From positions 62,001 through 126,000 of the forward strand of contig CAWKNQ010000019.1 in the NCBI GenBank assembly GCA_963850995.1: a stretch of DNA of 64,000 nucleotides, written 5' to 3'. The notes under the pieces were generated by a model that was not told the DNA's origin, did not search any database, and worked only from the letters and a program-made list of their open reading frames with translations. Of this stretch, positions 48,015-57,972 are shown piece by piece. This DNA is from Gaiellasilicea sp963850995. Its GTDB lineage: Bacteria; Actinomycetota; Thermoleophilia; Gaiellales; Gaiellaceae. The position numbers and the translations under genes are program-made. Position 1 is the stretch's first letter; every line of letters starts with the position of its first letter.

Positions 48015-49899
48015 CCGGCGCGAGCGGCCCGACCGGCAGCGGCTCGGTCGGCAGTTGCACCTCGTCCTCCGGCGGGGGCTTTGGCTTCTCGGCCGGCTTG
48101 GGTTTCGCCTTCTCCTCGGGCTGCTTCGGAGGCGGAGGCGGCTTCGTCCCGAAGCGGACGACTCGATACTCGCCGCGGTAGTTCGTCGTCCAGGCCTCGT
48201 CGTGCAAGAGCTGCCCATCCTCGGCGTAGACCTTGCGGGTGACGGAGGTGGAGGTCGCCGGGGTGCCCGTCTCCTCGATCACCGTCTCCCCGCGCAGCAG
48301 CTGCGGGTCGGGTATGCGCCTGAGCGGGGCTGGGCCGGTCTCGCGGAGCGTGCCGGTGCCGCTCTCCACGCGCCGCTCGGCGCCGCCGCCGTAGATCGAG
48401 ACGGTGATGCCCGCACCGCCGGAAGCGCCCGCCACGTAGACCCAGTTCTTCGTGTCGTTGACGAACTTGAGGTCGAGGTCGGGATAGTTGACGGTCGCGT
48501 CGCGCCCGGTCTGGTAGCGGCTGATGTAGAGCGAGTGCGGGTTCCGCTCGGCGATCTTGAGCCCAGCCTCCCAGGCGGCATTGAAGACGGTCGTGGCGAC
48601 CTGCGAGACGCCCCCGCCCACGGCTTCCTCGTACTCGTCCTTGATGATCACGGGGGCCGAACGAAAGCCACGGTCCGTCGTGCGCCTGCCCACCCGGTCG
48701 TTGAACGAGAACGTCGCGCCCGGTGCGACGACGGCGCCGTTCACCAGCCCGACGGCGAGTTGCAGGTTCGTGATCCGGTCCGACGTGCCCGCATAGAGCG
48801 TCGTGTACGACGAGAGACGCCGTTCGATCCCCATCGCGGCCGCCTCCGCCGTGGTCCGTTCAGGCCCTGCGGTCCGGACGGCGAGCTGGGCCGTGCGCGT
48901 GCTCGGGGAGACCGCCGCTGCCAGGAGCGCTTTCGCGGTCGCAGGCACGTCGACGGCAAGGCCGTCCTTCGCCGGGATGACGCGGACGTCGTCACCCACG
49001 GCTTCGAAACCCGCGTCGACCGGAGCGCGCTCGACCGCCTTGCGCAGCCTGGCGAACCACGCCTCAGCGCCCGGGCCGGCGATCGCCACGCTCGTCTTCC
49101 CCGCGACGGGGAGGGTGAGCAGCTCCGCGATCCGCCAGCGCGGCAGCCGCCAGCGCACGCCGGAGTACTCGAGCCTGACCGGCGCCGAGAGCGCCGTCCG
49201 CGCCTGCCGGGCCGCAGGTGCGAGCTCGGCCGCACTGACCTGCACGGGGTCGACTACGACCGGAAGCGCGATCACGCTGCCCCGTTCGAGCCGGGCCAGC
49301 GACCGGACGATCGCAGCCTCGGCGCCTTTCCGGTCGATGCGAAGGCCGGTCTGGCCGGGGACGACCTCGATCGACAGGCCGCGTCGCACGACCTTCGCTT
49401 CCACGTGCCGGCGGTCGACCTCGCGCGCGATCCCGTCCAGCTTGTAGTCGAGAGCCGCCGCGTACGCCTGGACGGGCGGCGAGATCTCGGCCCCGAAGAC
49501 CCGCGTCTGGAGGCGGCGGAAGCCCCTCACGGGCCCGAAGCCCTGCCCTTCGCGGGCTGCGGAGTCGAGCGCGGAGCCCCAGTCCGCCTCCACGCTCAGC
49601 GTCGTCGCCTTGATCGGGAAGCGCTTCTCGCCGGCGGTGAACACGACCGGGACGCGCGCGACGCGGTCGAAGCGCCGCTCGAGCAGAGCGCGAGCCTCCT
49701 CCTGAGTCAGCCCGCCGACGTCGACGCCGGCGATCGCGACGCCGGCCGCGATGCGCGCAGGCGAGCCGGCGAACACGAGCCCGACAAGAGCGACGAGGAC
49801 CGCGAGTAGGGCGAGCGACACCAAGACCCAACGGGCGACGGCGCGGCTGGAGCGCCGCGGTACAGAACCGGCGCGAAGAGAGGTTGAGTCAACCTGCAC
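47983..49899 (-). CDS. VanW-family envelope protein with peptidoglycan-binding-like repeats
   Basis: The 638-residue product has an N-terminal membrane anchor (WVLVSLALLAVLVALVGLVF) and PG_binding_4-type repeats (ARALLERRFDRVARVPVVFT and later). The VanW domain has NLQLAVGLVNGAVVAPGATF, SFNDRVGRRTTDRGF, GGGVSQVATTVFNAAWEAGL and NYPDLDLKFVND. A G5-like tail and a Pro/Lys/Glu-rich C-terminus follow. VanW proteins are found with peptidoglycan synthesis and glycopeptide-resistance loci; the molecular role is unknown. No other van gene is present, so resistance is not implied. Confidence 0.9.
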   Translation of the reverse strand: MQVDSTSLRAGSVPRRSSRAVARWVLVSLALLAVLVALVGLVFAGSPARIAAGVAIAGVDVGGLTQEEARALLERRFDRVARVPVVFTAGEKRFPIKATTLSVEADWGSALDSAAREGQGFGPVRGFRRLQTRVFGAEISPPVQAYAAALDYKLDGIAREVDRRHVEAKVVRRGLSIEVVPGQTGLRIDRKGAEAAIVRSLARLERGSVIALPVVVDPVQVSAAELAPAARQARTALSAPVRLEYSGVRWRLPRWRIAELLTLPVAGKTSVAIAGPGAEAWFARLRKAVERAPVDAGFEAVGDDVRVIPAKDGLAVDVPATAKALLAAAVSPSTRTAQLAVRTAGPERTTAEAAAMGIERRLSSYTTLYAGTSDRITNLQLAVGLVNGAVVAPGATFSFNDRVGRRTTDRGFRSAPVIIKDEYEEAVGGGVSQVATTVFNAAWEAGLKIAERNPHSLYISRYQTGRDATVNYPDLDLKFVNDTKNWVYVAGASGGAGITVSIYGGGAERRVESGTGTLRETGPAPLRRIPDPQLLRGETVIEETGTPATSTSVTRKVYAEDGQLLHDEAWTTNYRGEYRVVRFGTKPPPPPKQPEEKAKPKPAEKPKPPPEDEVQLPTEPLPVGPLAPVSPEPVPPRP

Positions 49900-50005
49900 G
49901 AAGCAGTGCAGTGTATCGACGGCTCAGGTCAGCTTTTCGCGTAGATTTCGGCAGAATTTGGTGTCCGCAGCTCGTACGCGGAAGTCGAACGAGATCCCGG
50001 CGAGG

Positions 50006-50842
50006 CTAGAAGACGAACAGCTCGACGCCGCCGCTCACGTTCAGCTGCACGCCGGTGATGTAGCTCGCGAGGTCGGAGCAGAGAAAGCAGATCGCGTTCG
50101 CGATGTCGTCCGGCTCGCCCGGCCGCTTGAAGACCGTCCGGTTCGCGATCCGCTCGTTCATCGCCGGGTTCGCGAAATGGAACGCCTCCGTGCCGATGAT
50201 CCCGGGCACGATCGCGTTGCAGGTGATCCCGTGGCGGCCGCCCTCCATCGCGAGCGTGCGCGTCAGGCCGAGGATGCCCGACTTGGTCGTCGAGTAGCTG
50301 GCCTGGCCGAAGCCGCCGAGCGTGCCCGCCACCGAGGCCATGTTGATGATCCGGCCCCACTGCCGCTCCTTCATGTGCGGCCAGACGGCCTGGGCGCAGT
50401 TGAAGCCGCCGGTCAGGTTGACGCGGAGGTCGCGCTCCCAGAGCTCCGGGTTCTGGTCCGGGAACTGGCCGACGTGGTCGAGCGTGCCCGCGTTGTTGAT
50501 CAGGATGTCGACGGAGCCGAACTCGTCGACGACGCGCTGCACGGTCTCCTGCACCTGGTCGCGGTCGGTGACGTCGCACTTGATCGCTGCCGCGCGCCGC
50601 CCCAGCTCCTGGATCTCCTTCGCCGTCGCCTCGGTGTAGACGATCCCCTGCGCCTTCGCCACCTGCGCGAGGACGCCGTACGACTCGGCCGTCTCGGTCG
50701 ACTCGTCGGACTCCACCTGGATGTCCGCGATCACGACGTCGGCGCCGGCACGGGCGAGCGCGAGCGCGTCGGCGCGGCCGAGCCCGCGCGAGCCGCCGGT
50801 GACGAGGGCGACGCGCCCCGAAAGGTCGATCTCGAGTGCCAC
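50006..50842 (-). CDS. Short-chain dehydrogenase/reductase, possibly mycofactocin-type
   Basis: The 278-residue SDR has the cofactor loop VTGGSRGLGRADAL, DVTD, NNAG in ILINNAGTLD, catalytic Ser in NMASVAG, and YSTTK. An insert of about 30 residues follows the second beta strand (after VIADI), as in mycofactocin-dependent SDRs with tightly bound NAD. That subgroup call is tentative, since no mycofactocin gene is nearby. Substrate is an unknown alcohol. The gap 49900-50005 contains only a 6-bp hairpin at 49896-49913. Confidence 0.88.
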   Translation of the reverse strand: MALEIDLSGRVALVTGGSRGLGRADALALARAGADVVIADIQVESDESTETAESYGVLAQVAKAQGIVYTEATAKEIQELGRRAAAIKCDVTDRDQVQETVQRVVDEFGSVDILINNAGTLDHVGQFPDQNPELWERDLRVNLTGGFNCAQAVWPHMKERQWGRIINMASVAGTLGGFGQASYSTTKSGILGLTRTLAMEGGRHGITCNAIVPGIIGTEAFHFANPAMNERIANRTVFKRPGEPDDIANAICFLCSDLASYITGVQLNVSGGVELFVF

Positions 50843-50869
50843 GCGGCGATCCTACGGTAGAAGAGCTGC

Positions 50870-52038
50870 ATGCAGAGGATCGACGTCGCCGAGCGGCGGG
50901 CGCGACTCGTCAGCCGCCACCGGCTCGACCCGGCCGCCCGCGCGGGTGACCCACTCGAGGTCGCTCGCTCGCTCGTCTGCCTGCACGCGACCGATGCGGT
51001 CACGGTCTTTCTCTCGATCCAGGCGCGCAGCGACGGCGTCGCGCCCGCCGACGTCGAGACCGCGCTCTACGAGGACCGCAGCGTCGTCCGCCTGCTCGCG
51101 ATGCGGCGGACGCTGTGGGCGGTCCCGCGCGAGCTGCTGCCGGTCGTCTTTGCGGCGGCGACGAAGGCGGTCGCGGCGACCCAGCGCAAGCGGCTCGAGG
51201 GCTTCGTCCGCGACAGCGGCGTCTCCACCCGTCCAGGTGCCTGGATCACGCGTGCGGGCAACGCGGCAGTCGCGGCGGTAGCCGCGCGGGGCGAGGCGAT
51301 GACCGCCGACGTCACGAAGGACGTGCCCCTGCTCGCGAAGAAGCTGCGCTTCGGCTCGGGCAAGTGGGTTGTCGAGCAGAGCGCGGGCGCCCGCGTGCTG
51401 CCGCAGATGGCGATGGAGGGCCGACTCGTGCGCGGCCGGCCGCGCGGGACGTGGATCAGCCCGCAGTTCCGCTGGGTCACGACCGAGGACTGGCTCGGCG
51501 GGCCGATCGAGGAGCTCGACGTCGCGTCCGCGCAAGTCGAGCTGCTCCGCCGCTGGCTCGCCTCCTTCGGGCCTGCCACCGAGGCGGACATGCGCTGGTG
51601 GACGGGTTGGACGCTGCGCGAAACACGCGCCGCGCTCGCGGCGATCCCGCACGAGGAGGTCGAGGTCGAGGGCTCGATGGGCTACGTGCTCGCCGGCGAC
51701 CTCGAGCCGACGCCGCCGCCCGAGCCGTCCGCCGCGCTCCTCCCCACGCTCGACCCCACGACGATGGGCTGGAAGGAGCGGGACTGGTACCTCGGCCCGC
51801 ACGGGCCGACCCTCTTCGACTCGAACGGCAACGCCGGCCCCACGATCTGGTGGGACGGCCGCGTCGTCGGCGGCTGGAGCCAGCGCCGCGACGGCGAGAT
51901 CGTCTACCGGCTGCTCGAGGACGTCGGCGCGGACGCGAGCGCCGCGATCGAGGCAGAGACGAATCGCGTCGCCGAGTGGGTCGGCGACGCCCGCTTCTCA
52001 CCAGGCTTCCTGCCGCCCTTTCAGCGCGGTCTCGCCGA

Positions 52039-52042
<4 letters not shown>
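50870..52042 (+). CDS. Winged-helix DNA-binding protein (HTH_42, AlkZ/YcaQ-like)
   Basis: The 390-residue protein of the HTH_42 family has ARLVCLHATDAVTVFLSI-type N-terminus, VRLLAMRRTLWAVP, SPQFRWVTTEDWLGG, LASFGPATEADMRWWTGW, and C-terminal TLFDSNGNAGPTIWWDGRVV with GGWSQRRDGEIV. Characterised relatives (AlkZ, YcaQ) are glycosylases that unhook DNA crosslinks. The QxQ or QxD catalytic motif was not identified with confidence, so a repair role is plausible but unproven. Confidence 0.85.
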
Positions 52043-53220
<1,178 letters not shown>

Positions 53221-53251
53221 GCTCATCTCCTGTGTCTGTGAATGCTGTCGA

Positions 53252-53267
53252 TTGACTAGTCAGTCAA
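53252..53267. promoter_or_regulatory. TetR-type operator upstream of acyl-CoA dehydrogenase
   Basis: TTGACT-AGTC-AGTCAA is an inverted repeat with 6-base arms, 32 bases before the acyl-CoA dehydrogenase start. The same arm arrangement (TTGACT-GACC-GTTCAA on the minus strand) overlaps the TetR gene start at 59820-59835. Confidence 0.7.
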
Positions 53268-53333
53268 CAGTCTAGAGTCCCCCATCAGAGGGCGTCAAGC
53301 GGGTGAGGACGCCGCTACGCTGCGACCGGTTCG

Positions 53334-54794
53334 ATGGGTCTCCGAAGGGCGCAAGTCATCGCCGCGGCGATCGCGGCCTCGTGCGTCGCCGTTCCCACGG
53401 CGGACGCGACCGTCGCCGCCCGTCCACCGGTCGTCTGGCTCAAGGGCGAGGGCAACTTCACCAAGTCGCACCGCAGCGTCGAGTCGCTCGACAAGGTCGT
53501 CGTGCACGTCACCGAGGGCACCTTCTGGGGCTCGGTGCGCTGGCTCCGCAACACGCGCGCGCACGCGTCCTCCCACTTCGTCGTCGCGCGCCGCGGCAAG
53601 ATCGTCCAACTCGTCCATCTCTCGGACGTCGCCTGGCACGCGGGCAACTGGAAGGTGAACACGCAGTCGGTCGGGATCGAGCACGAGGGCTTCACGTACG
53701 GTCCGGGAGGCTTCACGAACGCGCAGTACCACGCGTCTGCACGCCTGGCGGGGTGGATCGCCCGGCGGGCGCTCATGCCGATCAACCGGAAGCACTTCAT
53801 CGGACATGCAAACGTGCCGGCGCCCAGCGGCGGCCTCGGCGGCGCCTCACATCACACGGATCCGGGGCCGCGCTGGAAGTGGGACTACTACCTGCGGCTC
53901 GTCCGCCGCTACGCGGGCGTCCAGAAGCTGAGCGTCGTCCCAGTCGTGCCGGCAGGCCGTCTGCGCGGCATCGTCCCGTGGCGCGCGAAGGCGACGGGAG
54001 ACATCCGCCGCGTCGAGTTCGCCGTCGACGGCCGCGTGCTCAGGGTCGACCGGCAACCCCCCTTCACGTATGCCGGCCGCCTGAACACGACGAAGCTCGG
54101 CAACGGCACGCACGTCCTGCAGGTGCACGGAGTCGCCGGGCCCGGTCGCTACGACATCGCGCAGAAGACGATCCTGGTCGACAACAAGTCGTTCGCGCTC
54201 ACGAGCGCCGGGGCGCGGCCATGGACCCGCGTGCTCGGCCCGGTCAGGCTGCGCGTCCGGCCATGGGGAGCGAAGGCGACTCGCGTCGTGTTCAGGGTCG
54301 ACGGGCGCCGCCGCGCCGTCGACACGAGGCCGCCGTTCACGTTCGCCTGGAACGCGAGGCGGGCGCGGCGAGGCAAGCACGTGCTCGAAGCGGTCGCGAC
54401 CTCTGCCGACGGCCGCGTCGCGCGCCGTCGCATCCCGCTCGTCGCCGGCGCCAGGCTGCCGGTGAAGCCGAGGCACCAAGGGCCTGCGCCGAAGCCGGCG
54501 CCCGTGCTCAGAATCGTCTCGCAGAGCGTCGCGGATGGCCAGGAGGTGACCGGGCTCGTCATCTGGCGCGTCGATACCACCGGGGGAGCGAAGCACGTCG
54601 AGTTCCGCGTCGACGGTGTCCCGCGAGGCACCGACGTGGCCTCTCCCTACACGCTCGGCTGGAACGCGGACGCGGAATCTTCCGGGCCGCACCGCCTCAC
54701 GGCGCGCGCCGTCGGCACGAACGGGAAGGCCGTCGAGACGGCCGTGACGGTCACGGTGCCGGAAGCACCAGGTTCCGGTACCGCAACACCCTGA
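53334..54794 (+). CDS. Secreted N-acetylmuramoyl-L-alanine amidase (Amidase_2) with Ig-like repeats
   Basis: The 486-residue product has a signal peptide (LRRAQVIAAAIAASCVAVP) and an Amidase_2 domain (about 45-185). Zinc ligands are in VVHVTEGTFWGS (first His) and HHTDPG (later His/Asp), with SVGIEHEGF between. Three beta-sandwich repeats follow (about 200-480), each with a core like VEFAVDGRVLRVDRQPPFTY, VFRVDGRRRAVDTRPPFTF and VEFRVDGVPRGTDVASPYTL. It cleaves the amide bond in peptidoglycan. The convergent GH3 gene overlaps its end by 44 bases. Confidence 0.92.
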   Translation: MGLRRAQVIAAAIAASCVAVPTADATVAARPPVVWLKGEGNFTKSHRSVESLDKVVVHVTEGTFWGSVRWLRNTRAHASSHFVVARRGKIVQLVHLSDVAWHAGNWKVNTQSVGIEHEGFTYGPGGFTNAQYHASARLAGWIARRALMPINRKHFIGHANVPAPSGGLGGASHHTDPGPRWKWDYYLRLVRRYAGVQKLSVVPVVPAGRLRGIVPWRAKATGDIRRVEFAVDGRVLRVDRQPPFTYAGRLNTTKLGNGTHVLQVHGVAGPGRYDIAQKTILVDNKSFALTSAGARPWTRVLGPVRLRVRPWGAKATRVVFRVDGRRRAVDTRPPFTFAWNARRARRGKHVLEAVATSADGRVARRRIPLVAGARLPVKPRHQGPAPKPAPVLRIVSQSVADGQEVTGLVIWRVDTTGGAKHVEFRVDGVPRGTDVASPYTLGWNADAESSGPHRLTARAVGTNGKAVETAVTVTVPEAPGSGTATP

Positions 54795-55632
54795 CGAGCT
54801 TCGCGTCGAGCTCGCCGGCACGTGCGAGCGGAAGGAGCGCGTCGACGATCCGCCCTGCGTCCCGCGCGCTCGTCGTCAGCACGAGGTCGGCGCCCGCACG
54901 AAGCGCCAGCCGCGCCCAGAAGGGCGCGTAGGGGCTGCCGAGCACGCCGATCGAGTCCGTGATCGCAACGCCGCGGAAGCCGAGCTGCCGCAGCAACGCG
55001 TACGTCTTCGGCTCGAACGAGGCCCGCCGCGGGCCGAGCCGCGGGTAGATCGCGTGACCCACCATCACGCACGGCACCCCCGCCCGGATCGCGGCGCGGA
55101 ACGGCGCCAGGTCCTGAGCGCGGACGATGCCGTAGACGCGCGCCTCGTCGGTCGAAAGGGGAGTGGAACCGAGCCCGGGAAAGTGCTTCACGCAGGCCGC
55201 ACGGCCGAGACCGCGCGCAAACGCGACGCCGTACTCCGGCCGGGAGAAGTGCCGCGATCCGAGCGGCCCGTCCGGGAGGTCGAGCACCGGTGCGAAGGAC
55301 GCATGGACGCCCTCGCGGCGCAGCGCGGCGGCAGTGGCTGCGCCGGCGGCACGCGCCTCGGCGGCGCTGCGATAGGAGGAGGCGGCTCGCGAGGGCGGCA
55401 GCGAGGCGAATGTCTTCACGAGGCCGCCCTCCTGGTCGGCGAAGACCAGTCCGCGCGGGCGCGGCAGCTCGGTGTTCCAACTGCGCACGAGCACACCGCC
55501 GAAGCCCTCGCCGGCAGGCATCCCCGCGACGACGACGGCCTGCGCCTTCTCGCGCGGCGTCATCGCTGCGACTTCGGCCTCGACCGACCCGGCGAGCAGC
55601 AGCGTCAGCGCCTGGACGATCGCGGCGACCAC
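54751..55632 (-). CDS. Glycoside hydrolase family 3 protein (NagZ-like), exported
   Basis: The 293-residue product starts at GTG 55632, giving a signal-like N-terminus (VVAAIVQALTLLLAGSVEA). GH3 motifs are LVFADQEGGLVKTF, FAPVLDLPDGPLGSR, CVKHFPGLGSTPLST and the nucleophile Asp in GVAITDSIGVLGS. The NagZ acid/base loop (DSH after KHFPGHGD) is not conserved here (STDEAR), so the exact mechanism or specificity may differ. Beside the amidase it suggests peptidoglycan turnover. Confidence 0.87.
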   Translation of the reverse strand: MVAAIVQALTLLLAGSVEAEVAAMTPREKAQAVVVAGMPAGEGFGGVLVRSWNTELPRPRGLVFADQEGGLVKTFASLPPSRAASSYRSAAEARAAGAATAAALRREGVHASFAPVLDLPDGPLGSRHFSRPEYGVAFARGLGRAACVKHFPGLGSTPLSTDEARVYGIVRAQDLAPFRAAIRAGVPCVMVGHAIYPRLGPRRASFEPKTYALLRQLGFRGVAITDSIGVLGSPYAPFWARLALRAGADLVLTTSARDAGRIVDALLPLARAGELDAKLVRVLRYRNLVLPAP

Positions 55633-55657
55633 GGCCCGAGGGTAGCCTTGTCCCGCG

Positions 55658-56845
55658 ATGGCAGTGACCGAGAAGCGGACCGCGCTCGACCCGCTCGACT
55701 TCCTCGCGATCGACGCCCTTCTCGACGACGAGGAGCGCGCGATCCGCGACACCGTCCGCTCCTTCGTGCGCGAGCGCGTGCTCCCCGACGTGGGCGACTG
55801 GTTCGAGCAGGGCATCCTGCCGCGCGAGCTGATGGGCGAGCTGGGGAAGCTCGGTCTCTTCGGCATGCACCTGGACGGCTACGGCCTCCCGGGTGCAAGC
55901 GCCGTCGCCTACGGCCTCACCTGCCTCGAGCTCGAGGCGGGCGACTCGGGCGTGCGCAGCGCCGTCAGCGTCCAGGGATCGCTTGCGATGTACTCGATCT
56001 GGCGCTGGGGCTCCGAGGAGCAGAAGCAGCGCTGGCTGCCGGCGATGCACGCGGGCGAGGCGATCGGCTGCTTCGGCCTGACCGAGCCGGATGCGGGCTC
56101 CGACCCCGGCTCGATGCGCACGACAGCACGCCGCGACGGCTCGGACTGGATCCTGAACGGGGCCAAGATGTGGATCACGAACGGCACGATCGCCGATGTC
56201 GCGACCGTCTGGGCCCGCACCGAGGACGGCAAGATCAACGGCTTCCTGGTCGAGAAGGGCATGGCCGGGTTCAGCGCGCCGGAGATCCACAAGAAGCTCT
56301 CGCTCCGCGCCTCCGTCACGTCCGAGCTCGTCCTCGACGACGTTCGCGTGCCGGAAGAGAGCCGCTTCCCCGAGGTCGACACGCTGCGCGGCCCGCTCTC
56401 CTGCCTGAACGAGGCGCGCTACGGGATCGTCTGGGGCGCGGTCGGAGCGGGGCGCGCCTGCTTCGAGTCGGCGCTCGAGTATGCGAAGGAGCGGATCGTC
56501 TTCGAGAAGCCGATCGCGGGCTACCAGCTGACGCAGCAGAAGCTCGCCGAAATGGCGCTCGAGCTGAACCGCGGGCTGCTCGTCGCGCTCCACATCGGCC
56601 GGATGAAGGACGACGGCACGCTCCGCCAGGAGCACGTCAGCCTTGGGAAGATGGGCAACGTCCGCGGTGCGATCGAGGTCGCCCGCTCGGCACGCACGAT
56701 CCTCGGCGCGAACGGCGTTACGCTCGAATACCCGGTGATCCGCCACGTGAACAACCTCGAGTCGGTGCTCACCTACGAGGGCACGCACGAGGTGCACACG
56801 CTCGTCGTCGGCAACGCGCTGACCGGCGAGAACGCCTTCCGCTAG
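55658..56845 (+). CDS. Acyl-CoA dehydrogenase, glutaryl-CoA dehydrogenase type
   Basis: The 395-residue enzyme starts MAVTEKRTALDPLDFLAIDA. GCDH-group features are FGLTEPDAGSDPGSM, WILNGAKMWITNG, LSCLNEARYGIVWGAVGAGR, ILGANGVTLEYPVIRHVNNL and the catalytic Glu in TYEGTHEVHTL. It would oxidise and decarboxylate glutaryl-CoA to crotonyl-CoA in lysine/tryptophan catabolism, or act on a related acyl-CoA. The TAG stop lies in the CTAG terminus of family-2 element B. Confidence 0.92.
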   Translation: MAVTEKRTALDPLDFLAIDALLDDEERAIRDTVRSFVRERVLPDVGDWFEQGILPRELMGELGKLGLFGMHLDGYGLPGASAVAYGLTCLELEAGDSGVRSAVSVQGSLAMYSIWRWGSEEQKQRWLPAMHAGEAIGCFGLTEPDAGSDPGSMRTTARRDGSDWILNGAKMWITNGTIADVATVWARTEDGKINGFLVEKGMAGFSAPEIHKKLSLRASVTSELVLDDVRVPEESRFPEVDTLRGPLSCLNEARYGIVWGAVGAGRACFESALEYAKERIVFEKPIAGYQLTQQKLAEMALELNRGLLVALHIGRMKDDGTLRQEHVSLGKMGNVRGAIEVARSARTILGANGVTLEYPVIRHVNNLESVLTYEGTHEVHTLVVGNALTGENAFR

Positions 56846-57002
56846 ATGTTTGATGCGGTAATTAGCGTGCTCCTGGGGGCGATCCAGACCAAGCCGGGGG
56901 CCGCACTCGGCCGCAGCCAAGGCTGGCTGCCTTGGCAAGGCCGAGGGCGGTCCGGCGCCGTGTCTGAGTCGTCATCCAGGACTCGGTTTCCATCAACTCT
57001 AG
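56842..57002 (+). repeat. Family-2 long-hairpin element, copy B (3'-UTR, at stop codon)
   Basis: The 161-bp element is in sense (plus) orientation with the acyl-CoA dehydrogenase and is bounded by CTAG. The core (about 90 bases from GCGATCCAGACCAAG to GTGTCTGAGTCG) is nearly identical to the minus strand of copy A. In the outer part the helix CGCGG/CCGCG of copy A is replaced by CCTGG/CCAGG, so both sides changed together. The hairpin tip GCCAAGGC, loop TGGCT, GCCTTGGC is kept. The ends are more diverged than in copy A. Confidence 0.88.
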
Positions 57003-57429
57003 CCTCGATCCTCCACACCGGTTCGGGCTCGCCGATCTGCTCGGAGAAGAGCCACTGGTGGCCCTCCGGGTCGACGGCGCAGTACTGGATCGTCCCGTAA
57101 GGCTTCTCCGTCGGCTCGTCCCGGATCACCGCTCCCGCGGCTCTCGCCCGCTCGCAGTGGCCGCGAGCGTCGTCGACGTACACGTGGACGAGTGAGGTCG
57201 CCCCGCCGAGGCGGCGCGGCGAGCGGTAGTCCGCGCCAGGCCTCGCCAGCATGACGAGCCCGTCCCCGATCGCCATCTCCGCATGGTCGATCCAGCCGCT
57301 CTCACCGACGTTGCGGAAGCGCTCACGGAACCCGAAGGCGGCGACGAGCCATTCGAGCGCGGCGGCCGGGTCCTCGTAGAGCAGGTACGGCGTGACGGTC
57401 GGGTAGCCGGCGGGCGAGTTCTCAGGCAT
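56842..57429 (-). CDS. VOC/glyoxalase-family protein with repeat-derived C-terminus
   Basis: The recognisable domain is residues 1-140: TPYLLYEDPAAALEWLVAAF, WIDHAEMAIGDGLVMLARPG, TSLVHVYVDDARGHCERARA, and QYCAVDPEGHQWLFSEQIGE, a PhnB-like VOC fold. After PEPVWRIEA the frame enters family-2 element B antisense and stays open for about 53 residues. It stops at the CTAG on the element's far side (56842-56844). That tail is Pro/Arg/Ser-rich and almost certainly not ancestral. The dioxygenase/isomerase/resistance-type activity cannot be decided. Confidence 0.85.
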   Translation of the reverse strand: MPENSPAGYPTVTPYLLYEDPAAALEWLVAAFGFRERFRNVGESGWIDHAEMAIGDGLVMLARPGADYRSPRRLGGATSLVHVYVDDARGHCERARAAGAVIRDEPTEKPYGTIQYCAVDPEGHQWLFSEQIGEPEPVWRIEARVDGNRVLDDDSDTAPDRPRPCQGSQPWLRPSAAPGLVWIAPRSTLITASNI

Positions 57430-57478
57430 GTGATCGAGGGTAGGGCCTGCAGTCGGCCTCGTCTTGGACGAAAGTGAC

Positions 57479-57946
57479 CTAGCTCTCGCCGTCCCAATAG
57501 TCGAGCTCGGTGCCGATCCGGAAGATCCGTGGCGGGTCTGCCTCGTTCCCGGTCCAGATGCCGATCTTGCCGCTGTCGGGATAGACCGCGGCGTCCGGCA
57601 GCTGTTTGGTCGAGGCGATCAGGACGCGGATCGGCTCGTGCGTGTCGTTCCGGACCTGGTGGGCACCCTCCGGCCCCTCGGGAAAGCAGACGATGTCGCC
57701 CGGCCTGAGCTCGTGCTCTCCGTCGGGGACGCGCAGTGTCGGCCGCCCGGCGACGCAGAGCAGCCACTCCTCGGCGCCGTACTCGTAGTGGTACGGGAAC
57801 GTCTTCTCGCCCGGCTGCAGCTCGTAGAGGCTGGCACCGAGCTTCTCGGCGCCGAGCTTGGGACCGAGCGTCGCGGCGCTCCAGCTCCAACCCGGACGGT
57901 CGCGGGACTCGTCGAGCTCGCCGTCGAAGAGGTTGAACGACCTCAC
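57479..57946 (-). CDS. Cupin-domain protein
   Basis: The 155-residue single-cupin protein has motif 1 FPYHYEYGAEEWLLCVAG (His and Glu metal ligands) and motif 2 PGDIVCFPEGPEGAHQVRN (His). A C-terminal extension has YPDSGKIGIWTGNEADPPRI and a final ELDYWDGES. It resembles small metal-binding cupins of unknown substrate. It lies between the VOC gene and the MFS gene, all on the minus strand. Confidence 0.86.
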   Translation of the reverse strand: MRSFNLFDGELDESRDRPGWSWSAATLGPKLGAEKLGASLYELQPGEKTFPYHYEYGAEEWLLCVAGRPTLRVPDGEHELRPGDIVCFPEGPEGAHQVRNDTHEPIRVLIASTKQLPDAAVYPDSGKIGIWTGNEADPPRIFRIGTELDYWDGES

Positions 57947-57955
57947 GCCCGCAGG

Positions 57956-57972
57956 CTAGATGATTGATCTAG
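57956..57972 (-). repeat. Family-2 element relic (both ends, centre lost)
   Basis: CTAGATGATTGATCTAG is the terminal 14 bases of family-2 copy A (CTAGATGATTGATC) closed directly by another TAG. On the minus strand it begins with the TAG stop of the MFS gene, in the same sense and place as full copies. This is what an internal deletion or imprecise excision would leave. Confidence 0.6.

Noticed and set aside
47983..49899. Glycopeptide resistance locus because of VanW
   Set aside because: No vanH, vanA/B, vanX or VanRS homologue is nearby; VanW alone is common in actinobacteria.
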